Shown in pieces: positions 45,162-53,263 of a stretch of DNA of 64,000 nucleotides. Positions within the stretch are counted from its first letter, which is position 1; each line of letters starts with the position of its first letter. A model generated the notes under the pieces. It worked only from the letters and a program-made list of their open reading frames with translations. It did not search any database and was not told where the DNA came from. The stretch is from Bdellovibrionales bacterium (GTDB lineage Bacteria > Bdellovibrionota > Bdellovibrionia > Bdellovibrionales > JAGQZY01). The stretch spans positions 87,510 through 151,509 of the forward strand of contig JAIEOS010000002.1 in the NCBI GenBank assembly GCA_019750295.1. The letters run 5' to 3'. The translations under genes and the position numbers were made by a program.

Positions 45162-46607
45162 TTAAAATACAACAGCGTTTTTAAGGTGAGGTCCAACGTA
45201 TTCTCGTGGCTGTCCAGGGCCTGTCACTTTGTATGTTGAGTCCGCAGTTGAGTAATAAACAACGCCATCAACAACTGTAAAATTGATTATACTTTCAGGG
45301 AGAGTATGAAAAATTGTTGGGCTAGTACCATTGGCCAGAACATGATGCTTAATTGTGTTGTTTCTCAGGTAATACAGATTATTACCTTCAATAAATGATG
45401 TGCCTGCCAGTTCACTAAAATATGTATAAGTTCTTTCTGAAGCCTTGGGGACATCGCTCAAGTCTAAACTTGTCCATGTCATTCTAACTGCGCCAACGTT
45501 GTCCTCTGTCTTTATAAATCCTGTTGGTGCAAGGATATATCGCTCGACAGTCGTCAACTGGTAGTTCGTGTTTACGACAATATAGTCGTTATAAGGAAAG
45601 TGACTCTTCTTTGAGCCTGAGGGAAATGTTCCATCGGTAAGTTCTTGAACTACAGTCGATGGTGAGTTTGGCGCAACACAGTCTCCGCCAGCTACTGCGT
45701 CCATCAAAATAAGTTGTTCGTAGTTATCAATACCGGGTAAGCCAGCGTTCGCACTGCTTACGATTCGTAGTTGATAATGGGAGCCATTGGTTCCGCGTAT
45801 AAGTCCTGCTGTGTAACCGCCACCTACATTATAAAATAAATCTTCACTTCCGCATTCATAAGTGCCAGCTCCCTCTTGAATACGAACAATCCTTTGACCG
45901 CCTCCGAATACTTCTATTATGGCGAGCACATAGCCATTTCCCAGCAAAAAACTTGGTTTTCCGTAAGGATCTTCCATGGTGCCTTGATTCACACCACTTA
46001 ACCAACTGAGGGGCGAAAAGATTCGGCTAAGTTGTGATTTAAGTACCACTGGTCGGCTTGTATTGACGGTAGTTTCAACTAAAGATGTCAGATTATAAAC
46101 GCTTAGATCAGTCAAATCAACCCGAACTAATTCTCCTGTCGATTTGAGAGCGAACAAATTATTGTCCTGAATTTGTATGTCATCGAAAACATAATTTTCA
46201 ATTCCATAAACGTTTCCAGTTTGTCTGTCTAAAACTGCGAGCTTATTGAGGAGTCTTGAGTCATCGAATGCAAGAATTAAATATCTTTCATTCAATTGTT
46301 TGGTTTTAGACACTTTAATTTTTGCAGTCACTTCTGTCGCTGTACCGCCCACTGCAATTTCGTCATAAGTAAATTCTACTGATTCAAGTGATCCATCCGC
46401 TTTGATGCGCATTAAATTGTCTTGTATATTTTCAAGTGAGCTAATAGCCGAGCTATTAAAGCCTTGCTGCGCGTGCAATAATGCTTTGTCCGTGGAGAAG
46501 ATATTCGCGCTTTTAAATTCGACGGTAGACGAGACGCCGCCTCCACTACTAGAGCCACTACATCCGGTCAGAAATATTAATAAAACTAAGGGACTGATTT
46601 TTTTCAT
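45162..46607 (-). CDS. Lipoprotein with beta-propeller-like repeats, element cargo
   Basis: The signal ends at LIFLTGCSGSSSGGG (Cys16). The 465-residue mature part has repeated short strands such as RYLILAFDDSRLLNKLAVLDRQTGNVYGIE, NNLFALKSTGELVRVDLTDL and VYYSTADSTYKV, suggesting a propeller-like adhesion or binding fold. TAGGAGAT precedes the ATG. It begins 12 bases after the 250-residue lipoprotein gene and is surely in the same operon. Confidence 0.75.
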   Translation of the reverse strand: MKKISPLVLLIFLTGCSGSSSGGGVSSTVEFKSANIFSTDKALLHAQQGFNSSAISSLENIQDNLMRIKADGSLESVEFTYDEIAVGGTATEVTAKIKVSKTKQLNERYLILAFDDSRLLNKLAVLDRQTGNVYGIENYVFDDIQIQDNNLFALKSTGELVRVDLTDLSVYNLTSLVETTVNTSRPVVLKSQLSRIFSPLSWLSGVNQGTMEDPYGKPSFLLGNGYVLAIIEVFGGGQRIVRIQEGAGTYECGSEDLFYNVGGGYTAGLIRGTNGSHYQLRIVSSANAGLPGIDNYEQLILMDAVAGGDCVAPNSPSTVVQELTDGTFPSGSKKSHFPYNDYIVVNTNYQLTTVERYILAPTGFIKTEDNVGAVRMTWTSLDLSDVPKASERTYTYFSELAGTSFIEGNNLYYLRNNTIKHHVLANGTSPTIFHTLPESIINFTVVDGVVYYSTADSTYKVTGPGQPREYVGPHLKNAVVF

Positions 46608-46619
46608 GATCTGTATCTC

Positions 46620-47369
46620 CTATTTTGCAATATTCGCAAAAGTGGAAGTTACGCTGTTTATGATAAAACTGTTATTGGTTGTGCTGGTGTTTGAAACCGA
46701 AATTTTTAAATAAGGATTTTGCTGTAGCAGCTGTAACTGAGGAGCATTGCCTCCATCCAGCAAATCCATTCCCAAACTGTCTGTGACAAATGCTGTTGTG
46801 AAGTAAAGATTGAGGTATGGTACTGTGGCTATAGTTTCACGTTTAAATTTTAACTCGATTTCTTGTCCGTTTAAATTGTTGGCAGAGTCAATCGTGTTAG
46901 CAAGAATATCGGTCCCTCTTATATCCACACCATTACGAGTTAAGGTATATCGTAAAACATAGTCAGTAGCTTCTCGGGTCAGCCGAATCTGCACACGATT
47001 TGTACTGTCCCAGACCATCTCTAAATTTATCGTCATGTTTTCTTGTAGATTATAAGCGCCCTTTAAAATGATCTCACCATCAGTGCCATTAATTTCAATT
47101 CTTCTTTTACTTTCTACAATAAAGCTTTGTCCGGCGGGATTAACGTAAGAACCCAAATTGTTGTCTCCAACAGTTACTTTGTTAGTTGCGCTACTGCTGT
47201 ACATAACTTCATAAAATGAGGCTTTATCAATGGTCGGAGTTGAGTTGTCCAGATCAGTAATTCCAGGCACAATTGAGTGAACATTTGAGAGGGAAGAGCT
47301 GCTTCCGCCTGAGCATCCTGCGGTAAGCATTAAAAGCACAAATGCCTGTGTTAGTTTTGGAAATTTCAT
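46620..47369 (-). CDS. Lipoprotein with jelly-roll-like domain, element cargo
   Basis: ATG 47369 lies 7 bases after GGAGG; the signal ends LMLTAGCSGGSSSS. The 229-residue remainder looks like a LamG/concanavalin-type sandwich (MTINLEMVWDSTNRVQIRLTREATDYVLRYTLT, IELKFKRETIATVPYLNLYF). It is the first gene of the lipoprotein operon and is divergent from the XRE regulator. Ser/Thr/Asn-rich ends are typical of surface lipoproteins. The function is unknown. Confidence 0.75.
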   Translation of the reverse strand: MKFPKLTQAFVLLMLTAGCSGGSSSSLSNVHSIVPGITDLDNSTPTIDKASFYEVMYSSSATNKVTVGDNNLGSYVNPAGQSFIVESKRRIEINGTDGEIILKGAYNLQENMTINLEMVWDSTNRVQIRLTREATDYVLRYTLTRNGVDIRGTDILANTIDSANNLNGQEIELKFKRETIATVPYLNLYFTTAFVTDSLGMDLLDGGNAPQLQLLQQNPYLKISVSNTSTTNNSFIINSVTSTFANIAK

Positions 47370-47399
47370 TGTTGCCTCCTTCAAAATGCCAACTATTTC

Positions 47400-47427
47400 G
47401 TATCAATTGACCGTATTGTTTTGATAC
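47400..47427. promoter_or_regulatory. Possible operator between the lipoprotein operon and the XRE gene
   Basis: GTATCAA (47400-47406) and TTGATAC (47421-47427) are perfect 7-bp arms, with ATTGT/ACAAT partly nested around the second. It lies about 30 bases upstream of the first lipoprotein gene, where a promoter is expected. Confidence 0.4.
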
Positions 47428-47540
47428 AATGATTGAGTTTCAATTAACCACTAATCGGTCATTACAGTTAAAACTTTAGTGAATACACATATGTGTTTAC
47501 ACTAAGTGATGAAATTTACTCATTTTTATACAATCGTGTA

Positions 47541-47801
47541 ATGAGTGAAAACAATACGCGAACTCGACGAAAAAAAATCGACGATAAAGACTTGGGCAAA
47601 TTGATGGGCAAAATTGCTCAAAACGTTCGAGAAGGGCGAATCCAAAGTAAGTTAAGTCAGCAGGCACTAGCTGAAAGATCAGGCATTGCTATCACAACAC
47701 TTTCTGACATTGAGTTGGCAAAAGCTTACAACCTTAAACTTTCCACATTAGTGTCGTTAGCACGTGAGCTTAAATTAAAAATTCTTGATTTGCTTGTGTG
47801 A
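47541..47801 (+). CDS. XRE/Cro-type transcriptional regulator
   Basis: From ATG 47541 the product is 86 residues. After a basic start (MSENNTRTRRKKI) the helix-turn-helix domain is full length: IAQNVREGRIQSKLSQQALAERSGIAITTLSDIE, then LSTLVSLARELKLKILDLLV. It is divergent from the lipoprotein operon, so it probably represses it. The in-frame stretch before 47541 is not needed. Confidence 0.85.
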   Translation: MSENNTRTRRKKIDDKDLGKLMGKIAQNVREGRIQSKLSQQALAERSGIAITTLSDIELAKAYNLKLSTLVSLARELKLKILDLLV

Positions 47802-47892
47802 TTGTCTACCATCTCTGTTAGGTGATTTTCTGTTCTGTGGAGCGACTCAATAAGCCATATAGCAAAAGAGCCTGTGATTAGAAGGAGGATCA

Positions 47893-48120
47893 GTGAGCGA
47901 ACTAACTAAAGTAATAAAAACTCTTCAAGAGATGCAGCAAATACATGATAAACTTATTAAAGAGTTTGTGAGTGGCGGTATTTTTGATCCTGTGGCAGGG
48001 CCGATTCTAAAAGAACACATTGAAAAAATTGAACGTTTTATCCAAGAGGCTGTAAGTGCAAAAACAGCAGATGAAATGAACGAGATATTTAGAAAGCATT
48101 TTGGTCCTAAACCTAAATGA
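47893..48120 (+). CDS. Small acidic/basic helical protein, element end
   Basis: GTG 47893 follows AAGGAGGATCA, a strong site, giving 75 residues. The product is mostly helical (LTKVIKTLQEMQQIHDKLIKEFV, IEKIERFIQEAVSAKTADEMNEIFRKHF), without membrane segments or known motif. It follows the XRE gene on the same strand by 91 bases. Confidence 0.65.
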   Translation: MSELTKVIKTLQEMQQIHDKLIKEFVSGGIFDPVAGPILKEHIEKIERFIQEAVSAKTADEMNEIFRKHFGPKPK

Positions 48121-48230
48121 TTTTCTAGTAGTGACTTCGCAACAAAACTCGCAAAACAATACCACATTGCATCATTTTATACATGGTATGACGTTTGACT
48201 GTTAGTAGTGCGCTTTAAAACAGTTATAAA

Positions 48231-48264
48231 CTGTAACAAAACCGTTGTACGCAGTTTGTTACAG
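48231..48264. repeat. CTGTAACAAA inverted repeat near the right end
   Basis: CTGTAACAAA (48231-48240) and TTTGTTACAG (48255-48264), perfect 10-bp arms around 14 bases. It shares TGTAACAAAACC with the repeat after rep (42604-42615). Confidence 0.8.
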
Positions 48265-48370
48265 TAATACACATAAAACTACGGTGTGGTCACATTGACG
48301 ATTACAGTCGATTTTAAGGCGTTGGTTTAAATTGCATAGTCGATGCACGCGGTTCGTAGGTCGTCAATTT

Positions 48371-48380
48371 GGGTGCACCA
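48371..48380 (+). other. Right attachment core (attR)
   Basis: GGGTGCACCA, a direct copy of the tRNA-Arg 3' end. Host sequence resumes immediately after it: the metzincin gene ends at 48388. Confidence 0.75.
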
Positions 48381-48387
48381 TTTCTAA

Positions 48388-49206
48388 TTAAGGGTGGTAG
48401 GCCCTTCCATCGGTTAGGGCTTCCGTGCCGAAGAGATTCAATTGGGAACTGCCAATCAGAGACGAAAGAGAACTCAGGACACTCGATGAGGATTCTACGG
48501 CCCAGTACATAACGCATTGATTATTGGTGGAGTGATGCGGATGTAAGGTGTCCTCGTGGTTCGCTACCATAGGTAAACCACTATTGACTAAACCGATGGC
48601 ATGGCCCACTTCGTGGACGACGGTGGCCTGTTCAACATATCTTTGTTGGGTATTTGTTCCACCCACAGATGTCACAACATCTTTAAATATAAATGCAAAA
48701 GGATACCCCGTTGGATGCACGCCCAACACTGTCGTGCTTCCATTGTGATAGCCGTTGAGAAAAATGACTGTGATGGTAGCTGTTCCCGATTGAACTAATG
48801 GAGCTGCGTAGGTTTCGCCCAGGGCTACGAGTTCGCCGGTGGTCCAATTTGTTTTTCCTTGATCCGCAATGAGATTCATTTGGGATGTGAGAGTCGGAGT
48901 AGCAATTACGCGTCCAGCATGATTTTGAAATAAGGCTTTAAAACTTTCTAAGGCAATGTCCCAGGTGTCATTGAAAGAGAGATCCAGTGTTCCTGTATAC
49001 GGAGTGGCACCGTTTTCATAAACCACCTTGATCTCAAATGAAGAAATGTTGTCCGAAAACACTTGGGCAGATAGGGCGGCCTGATCACGATTTGACGTGG
49101 AGTCCCCCGAAGAGCAGTTTGTAAAAAGAATGAGAGGCGAGGTCAGAATTGCGAAAAGAGCCCAGGTCGCGAATCTCTTATTTGGGATGGTATAGAATGC
49201 TTTCAT
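48388..49206 (-). CDS. Metzincin-like zinc metallopeptidase lipoprotein
   Basis: The signal ends LILFTNCSSG (Cys31). The peptidase site is HEVGHAIGLVNSG (His198, Glu199, His202) with a likely third ligand His217 (ANHED), and CVMYW (Met233) resembling a Met-turn. All residues for zinc catalysis are present. It is host DNA, tail to tail with the tRNA before insertion: its stop lies 8 bases from the right attachment core. A membrane-bound periplasmic or surface peptidase is likely. Confidence 0.8.
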   Translation of the reverse strand: MKAFYTIPNKRFATWALFAILTSPLILFTNCSSGDSTSNRDQAALSAQVFSDNISSFEIKVVYENGATPYTGTLDLSFNDTWDIALESFKALFQNHAGRVIATPTLTSQMNLIADQGKTNWTTGELVALGETYAAPLVQSGTATITVIFLNGYHNGSTTVLGVHPTGYPFAFIFKDVVTSVGGTNTQQRYVEQATVVHEVGHAIGLVNSGLPMVANHEDTLHPHHSTNNQCVMYWAVESSSSVLSSLSSLIGSSQLNLFGTEALTDGRAYHP

Positions 49207-49311
49207 AATGATCTCCTAAGTTATTCTCTCCGAGAAAACAAAATCTTGTAACGTATTTGAAAAATGTTAAGCTCTTCGTCGAGCCGGATGGGGACAAACA
49301 GGAGAAACGTT

Positions 49312-49704
49312 ATGAATATTAAATATTTTTTTATTAGTATTGCAGTGATTGTTGCGGCGGACTTTATCTGGCTTGGGTCAGTGGCATCCGATATTTACAC
49401 GCAGAATCTTTCTGAGGTGGGAAATATCGTGAATGGAAAAGTTCAGGTGGTTTACTGGGCGGCCGTGGTTGTTTATCTTCTTCTTGGCTTGGGCTTAGCT
49501 CTTTTCGTTGAGCCGCAGGTTTCAAGTTGGAAGGGCGCCCTGACGTATGGCGCCTTTTTAGGATGCTTAACCTACGGAGTGTACGATTTCACAAATTACG
49601 CCACTCTTAAACAATATCCCATTCAGCTTCTATTTGCCGACTGGGGCTGGGGTACATTTGTCTGTGGCTTAGGCTCTACTGTGGGCTATATTTTTAGTCG
49701 CTAA
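49312..49704 (+). CDS. DUF2177 membrane protein
   Basis: ATG 49312 follows CAGGAGAAACG. The 130-residue protein has four transmembrane helices and the DUF2177 pattern: FIWLGSVASDIY near the first helix, VYLLLGLGLALFV, GAFLGCLTYGVYDFTNYATLKQYP, then LFADWGWGTFVCG. The family is of unknown function and often lies near cyclopropane-lipid or photolyase-type operons; here an FAD oxidoreductase/DUF1365 operon follows one gene later. Confidence 0.85.
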   Translation: MNIKYFFISIAVIVAADFIWLGSVASDIYTQNLSEVGNIVNGKVQVVYWAAVVVYLLLGLGLALFVEPQVSSWKGALTYGAFLGCLTYGVYDFTNYATLKQYPIQLLFADWGWGTFVCGLGSTVGYIFSR

Positions 49705-49785
49705 TTTTGCTGGGCATTATGGTGGCATTTGCTTGATCGAACTCTCGGTGCTGAGGTTAATAGCCTCAGCAAAGGGGGACTTCCT

Positions 49786-50526
49786 ATGAAGCCACTACTA
49801 CTTCTTGTTCTTCCATGGGTCTTTTTTTCTGCCTATGCCGTCGAATCCACATCCAATGAGTCGGTGAGGGAATTTGATTCTAAGGGATTATTAGAAGTCT
49901 CTGTGGCCAATACCTCTGGTAAAATCACCGTCACTGCGACCGAAAGTGCAAAGGCTCAGGTCACAACGTCCAACAATAAATATCCCGACAAGTGCAGCAT
50001 CTCCATAGATCGTCATGGAGAACAGCTTTCGATCAAAGTGGATAAAAAAACTTCCAGTTTCTTTTCAGTTCAAGATTGCGAAGTGGATATTGCAGTGAAA
50101 GTTCCCAAGGCGGTGGATTTAGATCTCGCCATCGGCTCTGGAAAATTAATAATTCATGGGATTGAAGGTGAGTTGGATTTTAAAATCGGGAGTGGATCCA
50201 TTGTGGCCGATGGGCTGTTTCGTGAAATCGATGGAAAATCAGGAAGCGGTCGTATCGATATTAAAGGTCTCGCTGGTGGTGGTGAGCTCAAAACGGGCAG
50301 TGGCGGAATCGATCTCACATTCGCAAAAAAACCATTGGTCGGCGCCCTTGATCTTAAGACAGGCAGTGGAAGCGCAAATTTAATGTTCCCAAAAGGCACG
50401 AAATTAAAAACCAACTTTCAAGCGGGCAGCGGACAGGTCACAAATTCTCTAGGAGAGACACCGGAGGCGTCCTTTGCGGTCTCCATGAAAGCGGGCTCCG
50501 GCGATCTCAAGATAAAAACTTACTAA
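49786..50526 (+). CDS. DUF4097-type secreted beta-helix protein
   Basis: ATG 49786 gives a 246-residue protein with signal peptide (1-18, ending AYA). The body is a parallel beta repeat built on GSG turns (IGSGKLIIHGIEGELDFKIG, KSGSGRIDIKGLAGGGE, LKTGSGSANLMFPKG, MKAGSGDLKIKTY), spaced about 20 residues, typical of DUF4097. The upstream hairpin TGCTGAGG..CCTCAGCA (about 49749-49771) may shape the mRNA leader. Function unknown; it faces the periplasm. Confidence 0.8.
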   Translation: MKPLLLLVLPWVFFSAYAVESTSNESVREFDSKGLLEVSVANTSGKITVTATESAKAQVTTSNNKYPDKCSISIDRHGEQLSIKVDKKTSSFFSVQDCEVDIAVKVPKAVDLDLAIGSGKLIIHGIEGELDFKIGSGSIVADGLFREIDGKSGSGRIDIKGLAGGGELKTGSGGIDLTFAKKPLVGALDLKTGSGSANLMFPKGTKLKTNFQAGSGQVTNSLGETPEASFAVSMKAGSGDLKIKTY

Positions 50527-50588
50527 ATAAAATCCTGTCTGTCCCTTCTCTCGAAATCATGTTTTAATATTCAGGTTTTGGGAGGTTT

Positions 50589-51839
50589 ATGAAGGTCGCA
50601 GTTGTTGGAGCTGGAATCAGTGGAATCGGATCTGCTTGGCTCCTCTCACAAAAATATGAAGTTCATCTCTTCGAATCCGAAAAACGTTTGGGCGGCCACG
50701 CCCACACCGTCACCATAAACGAAGATCAAAAAAAGATTCCGGTCGATACGGGATTCTTAGTTTACAACGAACTCACCTATCCGCATCTCACAGCATTTTT
50801 TAAGCACCTCAATGTAGAAACTGTCGACTCCAGCATGTCGCTTTCTGTTCAAGCTCGAGGTGGCGAAATGGAATGGGCGGGTGAAAATTTAAATACGGTC
50901 TTTGCTCAACGTTCTAACTTAGTGAAGCCTTCTTTTTACCGCATGCTTTTCGATGTGATTCGTTTCGGACGTAAGGCCGAAGAGAATTTAAAGCAGGCCC
51001 GCAAGCACTCCTGGACTCTCGGCGAACTTTTAAAGATCAGGAAGTATGCGCAGTTTTTTACACGCCACTATCTACTCCCCATGGGAGCGGCCATTTGGTC
51101 CACTCCCGAAAATAAGATGCTCGATTTTCCTGCGGCCACATTTTTAACATTTTTTATTAATCATAAGCTGCTCCAAGTGAATAACCGTCCGGTTTGGCGC
51201 ACTGTTAAAAATGGCAGTATTCAATATATCGAAAAGGCCAAGTCCTCCATTCCAAACATTCATCTTAACACTCCCATTGTGGGAGTCGAACGCAGAGACG
51301 GAAAAGTCTTTGTTAAAACTCAGGGCGAAACGTTGGAATTTGATAAGGTGATCTTGGCGACCCACGCACCGATCACCGCCAGAATTCTAAAGCCCGATTC
51401 CGATTTTGAACATCAAACGTTATCCAGTGTTCAATACACGCCCAACAAAGCTTTGCTGCACGCCGATGAATCTTGCATGCCTCAGCGTAAACTGTGCTGG
51501 TCCTCTTGGAATGTTTTAGGGTCGCCCGATCTTTCTCATAAAGTTTCACTCAACTATTATTTAAATAAACTGCAACCGTTAGCGACCGATAAAAACTACT
51601 TTGTCAGTTTAAATCCTCGGCAATCGCTGCAAAAGATTCTAGGAGAATATGAGTACTGGCACCCGCAGTTTGATCACCCGGCCTTAAGAGCTCAAGTCGA
51701 TCTCCCACTTTTGCAAGGCAAAGGTGGAGTTTATTTCGCGGGGGCGTGGCAGCGCTATGGATTCCACGAGGATGGTTTGCTCAGCGCGGTCAATGTCGCA
51801 AAACTTCTCGGGGTTTCCACGCCATGGAAAGTGGCATGA
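50589..51839 (+). CDS. FAD-dependent oxidoreductase (amine-oxidase type)
   Basis: The N-terminus is a dinucleotide-binding motif (VAVVGAGISGIGSAWLLS, FESEKRLGGHAHTV), followed by DTGFLVYNELTYPHL and a C-terminal FAD contact GVYFAGAWQRYGFHEDGLLSA. This subgroup is found next to DUF1365 and cyclopropane-fatty-acid synthase genes and is thought to modify fatty-acyl chains. It overlaps the DUF1365 gene by ATGA. A GGGAGG site precedes the ATG. Confidence 0.88.
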   Translation: MKVAVVGAGISGIGSAWLLSQKYEVHLFESEKRLGGHAHTVTINEDQKKIPVDTGFLVYNELTYPHLTAFFKHLNVETVDSSMSLSVQARGGEMEWAGENLNTVFAQRSNLVKPSFYRMLFDVIRFGRKAEENLKQARKHSWTLGELLKIRKYAQFFTRHYLLPMGAAIWSTPENKMLDFPAATFLTFFINHKLLQVNNRPVWRTVKNGSIQYIEKAKSSIPNIHLNTPIVGVERRDGKVFVKTQGETLEFDKVILATHAPITARILKPDSDFEHQTLSSVQYTPNKALLHADESCMPQRKLCWSSWNVLGSPDLSHKVSLNYYLNKLQPLATDKNYFVSLNPRQSLQKILGEYEYWHPQFDHPALRAQVDLPLLQGKGGVYFAGAWQRYGFHEDGLLSAVNVAKLLGVSTPWKVA

Positions 51840-52576
51840 TTTACATCGGCGAAGGACAGGTCTACCATAGCCGCAAAGTCTCCAATAAAAACAGCTTTCG
51901 CTATCCCACTTTTTTTGTCTATTTGAATTGCGCGGATGAAGAGCGTCTTCTTCAAATCCTCAAGCAGAGTTTTTGGAGCTGTCTTTCGCTGTCGGCCGAG
52001 AATTATTTAGAGGGAGAGAAAGGATCTTTGGATCAGCAGATTAAAAAATTCCTTAAAGAAAAATGTAATTATATTGCTGAAGAAGTTTGGCTTCACACAT
52101 TACCTAAAATGTTTGGTTATGCGTTTAATCCGGTGAGCTTTTGGTTTTGTCGGCGCGGCGGTGTTATCGAAGCGGTGCTCGTGGAAGTGCATAATACGTT
52201 TAACGAACGACACTTTTATTGGATTCAGCCCAAAGAGCCTTTCACGTCCGAGGACTGGTTACAAACCGAAAAGGTGTTTCATGTCTCTCCCTTTTTTCCT
52301 GTGGAGGGATACTATAGATTTAAATTTGATGTCCAGGACGATCGCATTTCCGTCGTCATCAACTATCATGCCCCCAATCACGAGTTGCGGCTGGCGACGG
52401 GAGTCGAAGGTGCGCTTAAACCTTTGGCTGAGGTGTCGTTATCGACTCTACTGTGGAACTACGGGTGGATGACTCCATTAGTGGTCCTCCGAATTCACTT
52501 TCAAGCTTTTAAACTCTGGCTCTTTAAAACAAAATTTTATTCCAAGCCTGAACTCCCTGGAAAGGACGTCACATGA
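51836..52576 (+). CDS. DUF1365 protein
   Basis: ATG 51836 overlaps the TGA of the FAD gene; ATG 51824 is also possible. The 246-residue product carries YIGEGQVYHSRKVSNKNSFRYP, FGYAFNPVSFWFCRR (diagnostic), VHNTFNERHFYWI and FHVSPFFPVEGYYRF. DUF1365 nearly always pairs with the FAD-type enzyme upstream in lipid-modification operons. The C-terminal part has hydrophobic helices and may sit on the membrane. GST follows with another ATGA overlap. Confidence 0.88.
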   Translation: MIYIGEGQVYHSRKVSNKNSFRYPTFFVYLNCADEERLLQILKQSFWSCLSLSAENYLEGEKGSLDQQIKKFLKEKCNYIAEEVWLHTLPKMFGYAFNPVSFWFCRRGGVIEAVLVEVHNTFNERHFYWIQPKEPFTSEDWLQTEKVFHVSPFFPVEGYYRFKFDVQDDRISVVINYHAPNHELRLATGVEGALKPLAEVSLSTLLWNYGWMTPLVVLRIHFQAFKLWLFKTKFYSKPELPGKDVT

Positions 52577-53217
52577 TTCATCTTCACTATTGGACTACGC
52601 CCAATGGGCATAAGATCACCATATTTCTCGAAGAGGCAGGACTGGAATACAAACTCCATCCCGTCAACATTGGAAAAGGCGAGCAAAAAAAATCGGATTT
52701 TCTGGGGGTGAATCCCAACGGTCGAATTCCTGCGATCGTCGACACCGCTCCCGTGGATCAGCAAGGGAATCTTGCGGTGTTCGAATCGGGTGCTATTCTT
52801 TGGTACCTCGCCGAAAAATACAAAAAGTTTATTCCGGAGTCGGCGCGCGGAAAGTCCGAAGTGTCGCAATGGCTATTTTGGCAAATGGCGGGCTTGGGCC
52901 CCATGCTCGGACAGAATCATCATTTCACTCAATATGCACCGGAGAAGGTTCCCTACGCCATCGATCGCTACGTGAAGGAAACTCATAGATTGTACAGTGT
53001 TCTGAACCATCACTTAGAGCATCGCAAGTGGGTGGCCGCGGGTGAATTTTCGATTGCGGATATCGCTATTTATCCTTGGATTGTTCCCCATCAGATGCAA
53101 GGACAAGACTTAAATCAAATGCCTCATCTCAAGCGTTGGTTTGAATCCATGGCCCGTCGCCCTGGCGTCATAAAGGCCTATGAGATCGCGAAAACTGTCA
53201 CTGCGGACACAAAATAA
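52573..53217 (+). CDS. Glutathione S-transferase, nu-class (YfcG-like)
   Basis: The 214-residue protein begins IHLHYWTTPNGHKITIFLEEAGLEY, the TPNGxK mark of nu-class/Ure2-like enzymes, then NPNGRIPAIVD and VFESGAILWYLAEKY of the thioredoxin fold. The C-terminal helical domain has QWLFWQMAGLGPMLGQNHHF and FSIADIAIYPWI. YfcG relatives reduce disulfides with glutathione. It shares an operon with the FAD/DUF1365 pair, in the place where a methyltransferase is usual. Confidence 0.88.
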   Translation: MIHLHYWTTPNGHKITIFLEEAGLEYKLHPVNIGKGEQKKSDFLGVNPNGRIPAIVDTAPVDQQGNLAVFESGAILWYLAEKYKKFIPESARGKSEVSQWLFWQMAGLGPMLGQNHHFTQYAPEKVPYAIDRYVKETHRLYSVLNHHLEHRKWVAAGEFSIADIAIYPWIVPHQMQGQDLNQMPHLKRWFESMARRPGVIKAYEIAKTVTADTK

Positions 53218-53225
53218 ATCGACGA

Positions 53226-53248
53226 GGCCCAATCGAATGTGTTGGGCC
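53226..53248. terminator. Bidirectional terminator-like hairpin
   Basis: GGCCCAA (53226-53232) and TTGGGCC (53242-53248), 9-base loop, between convergent genes. T-runs are weak on both sides. Confidence 0.5.
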
Positions 53249-53263
53249 CGTCTTCAGTCAGAC

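Larger units (their letters stand above)
38663..48380. mobile_element. Integrated element of about 9.7 kb at tRNA-Arg
   Basis: Bounded by direct copies of the tRNA end (GGGTGCACCA at 38663-38672 and 48371-48380). Contents from left: large serine integrase, a small protein, an unknown 264-residue protein, a Rep-like protein, a small serine resolvase, a ribbon-helix-helix protein, an unknown 125-residue protein, three lipoproteins, an XRE regulator and a 75-residue protein. The DNA is visibly AT-richer than its flanks. No conjugation, relaxase, capsid or transposase gene is recognised, so it is best called an integrative element with its own replication gene, possibly an integrated small plasmid or a mobilisable element. 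Confidence 0.85.
48121..48387. other. Right end of the element
   Basis: Non-coding 267 bases. It contains CAGTTATAAACTG (48221-48233), the CTGTAACAAA inverted repeat, then 17 codons that would be read as the integrase tail in the excised circle (48327-48380, minus strand, ending TAA), and the right attachment core. Confidence 0.6.

Noticed and set aside
38663..48380. Prophage
   Set aside because: No capsid, terminase, portal, lysis or tail gene; the Rep-like protein alone is not enough.
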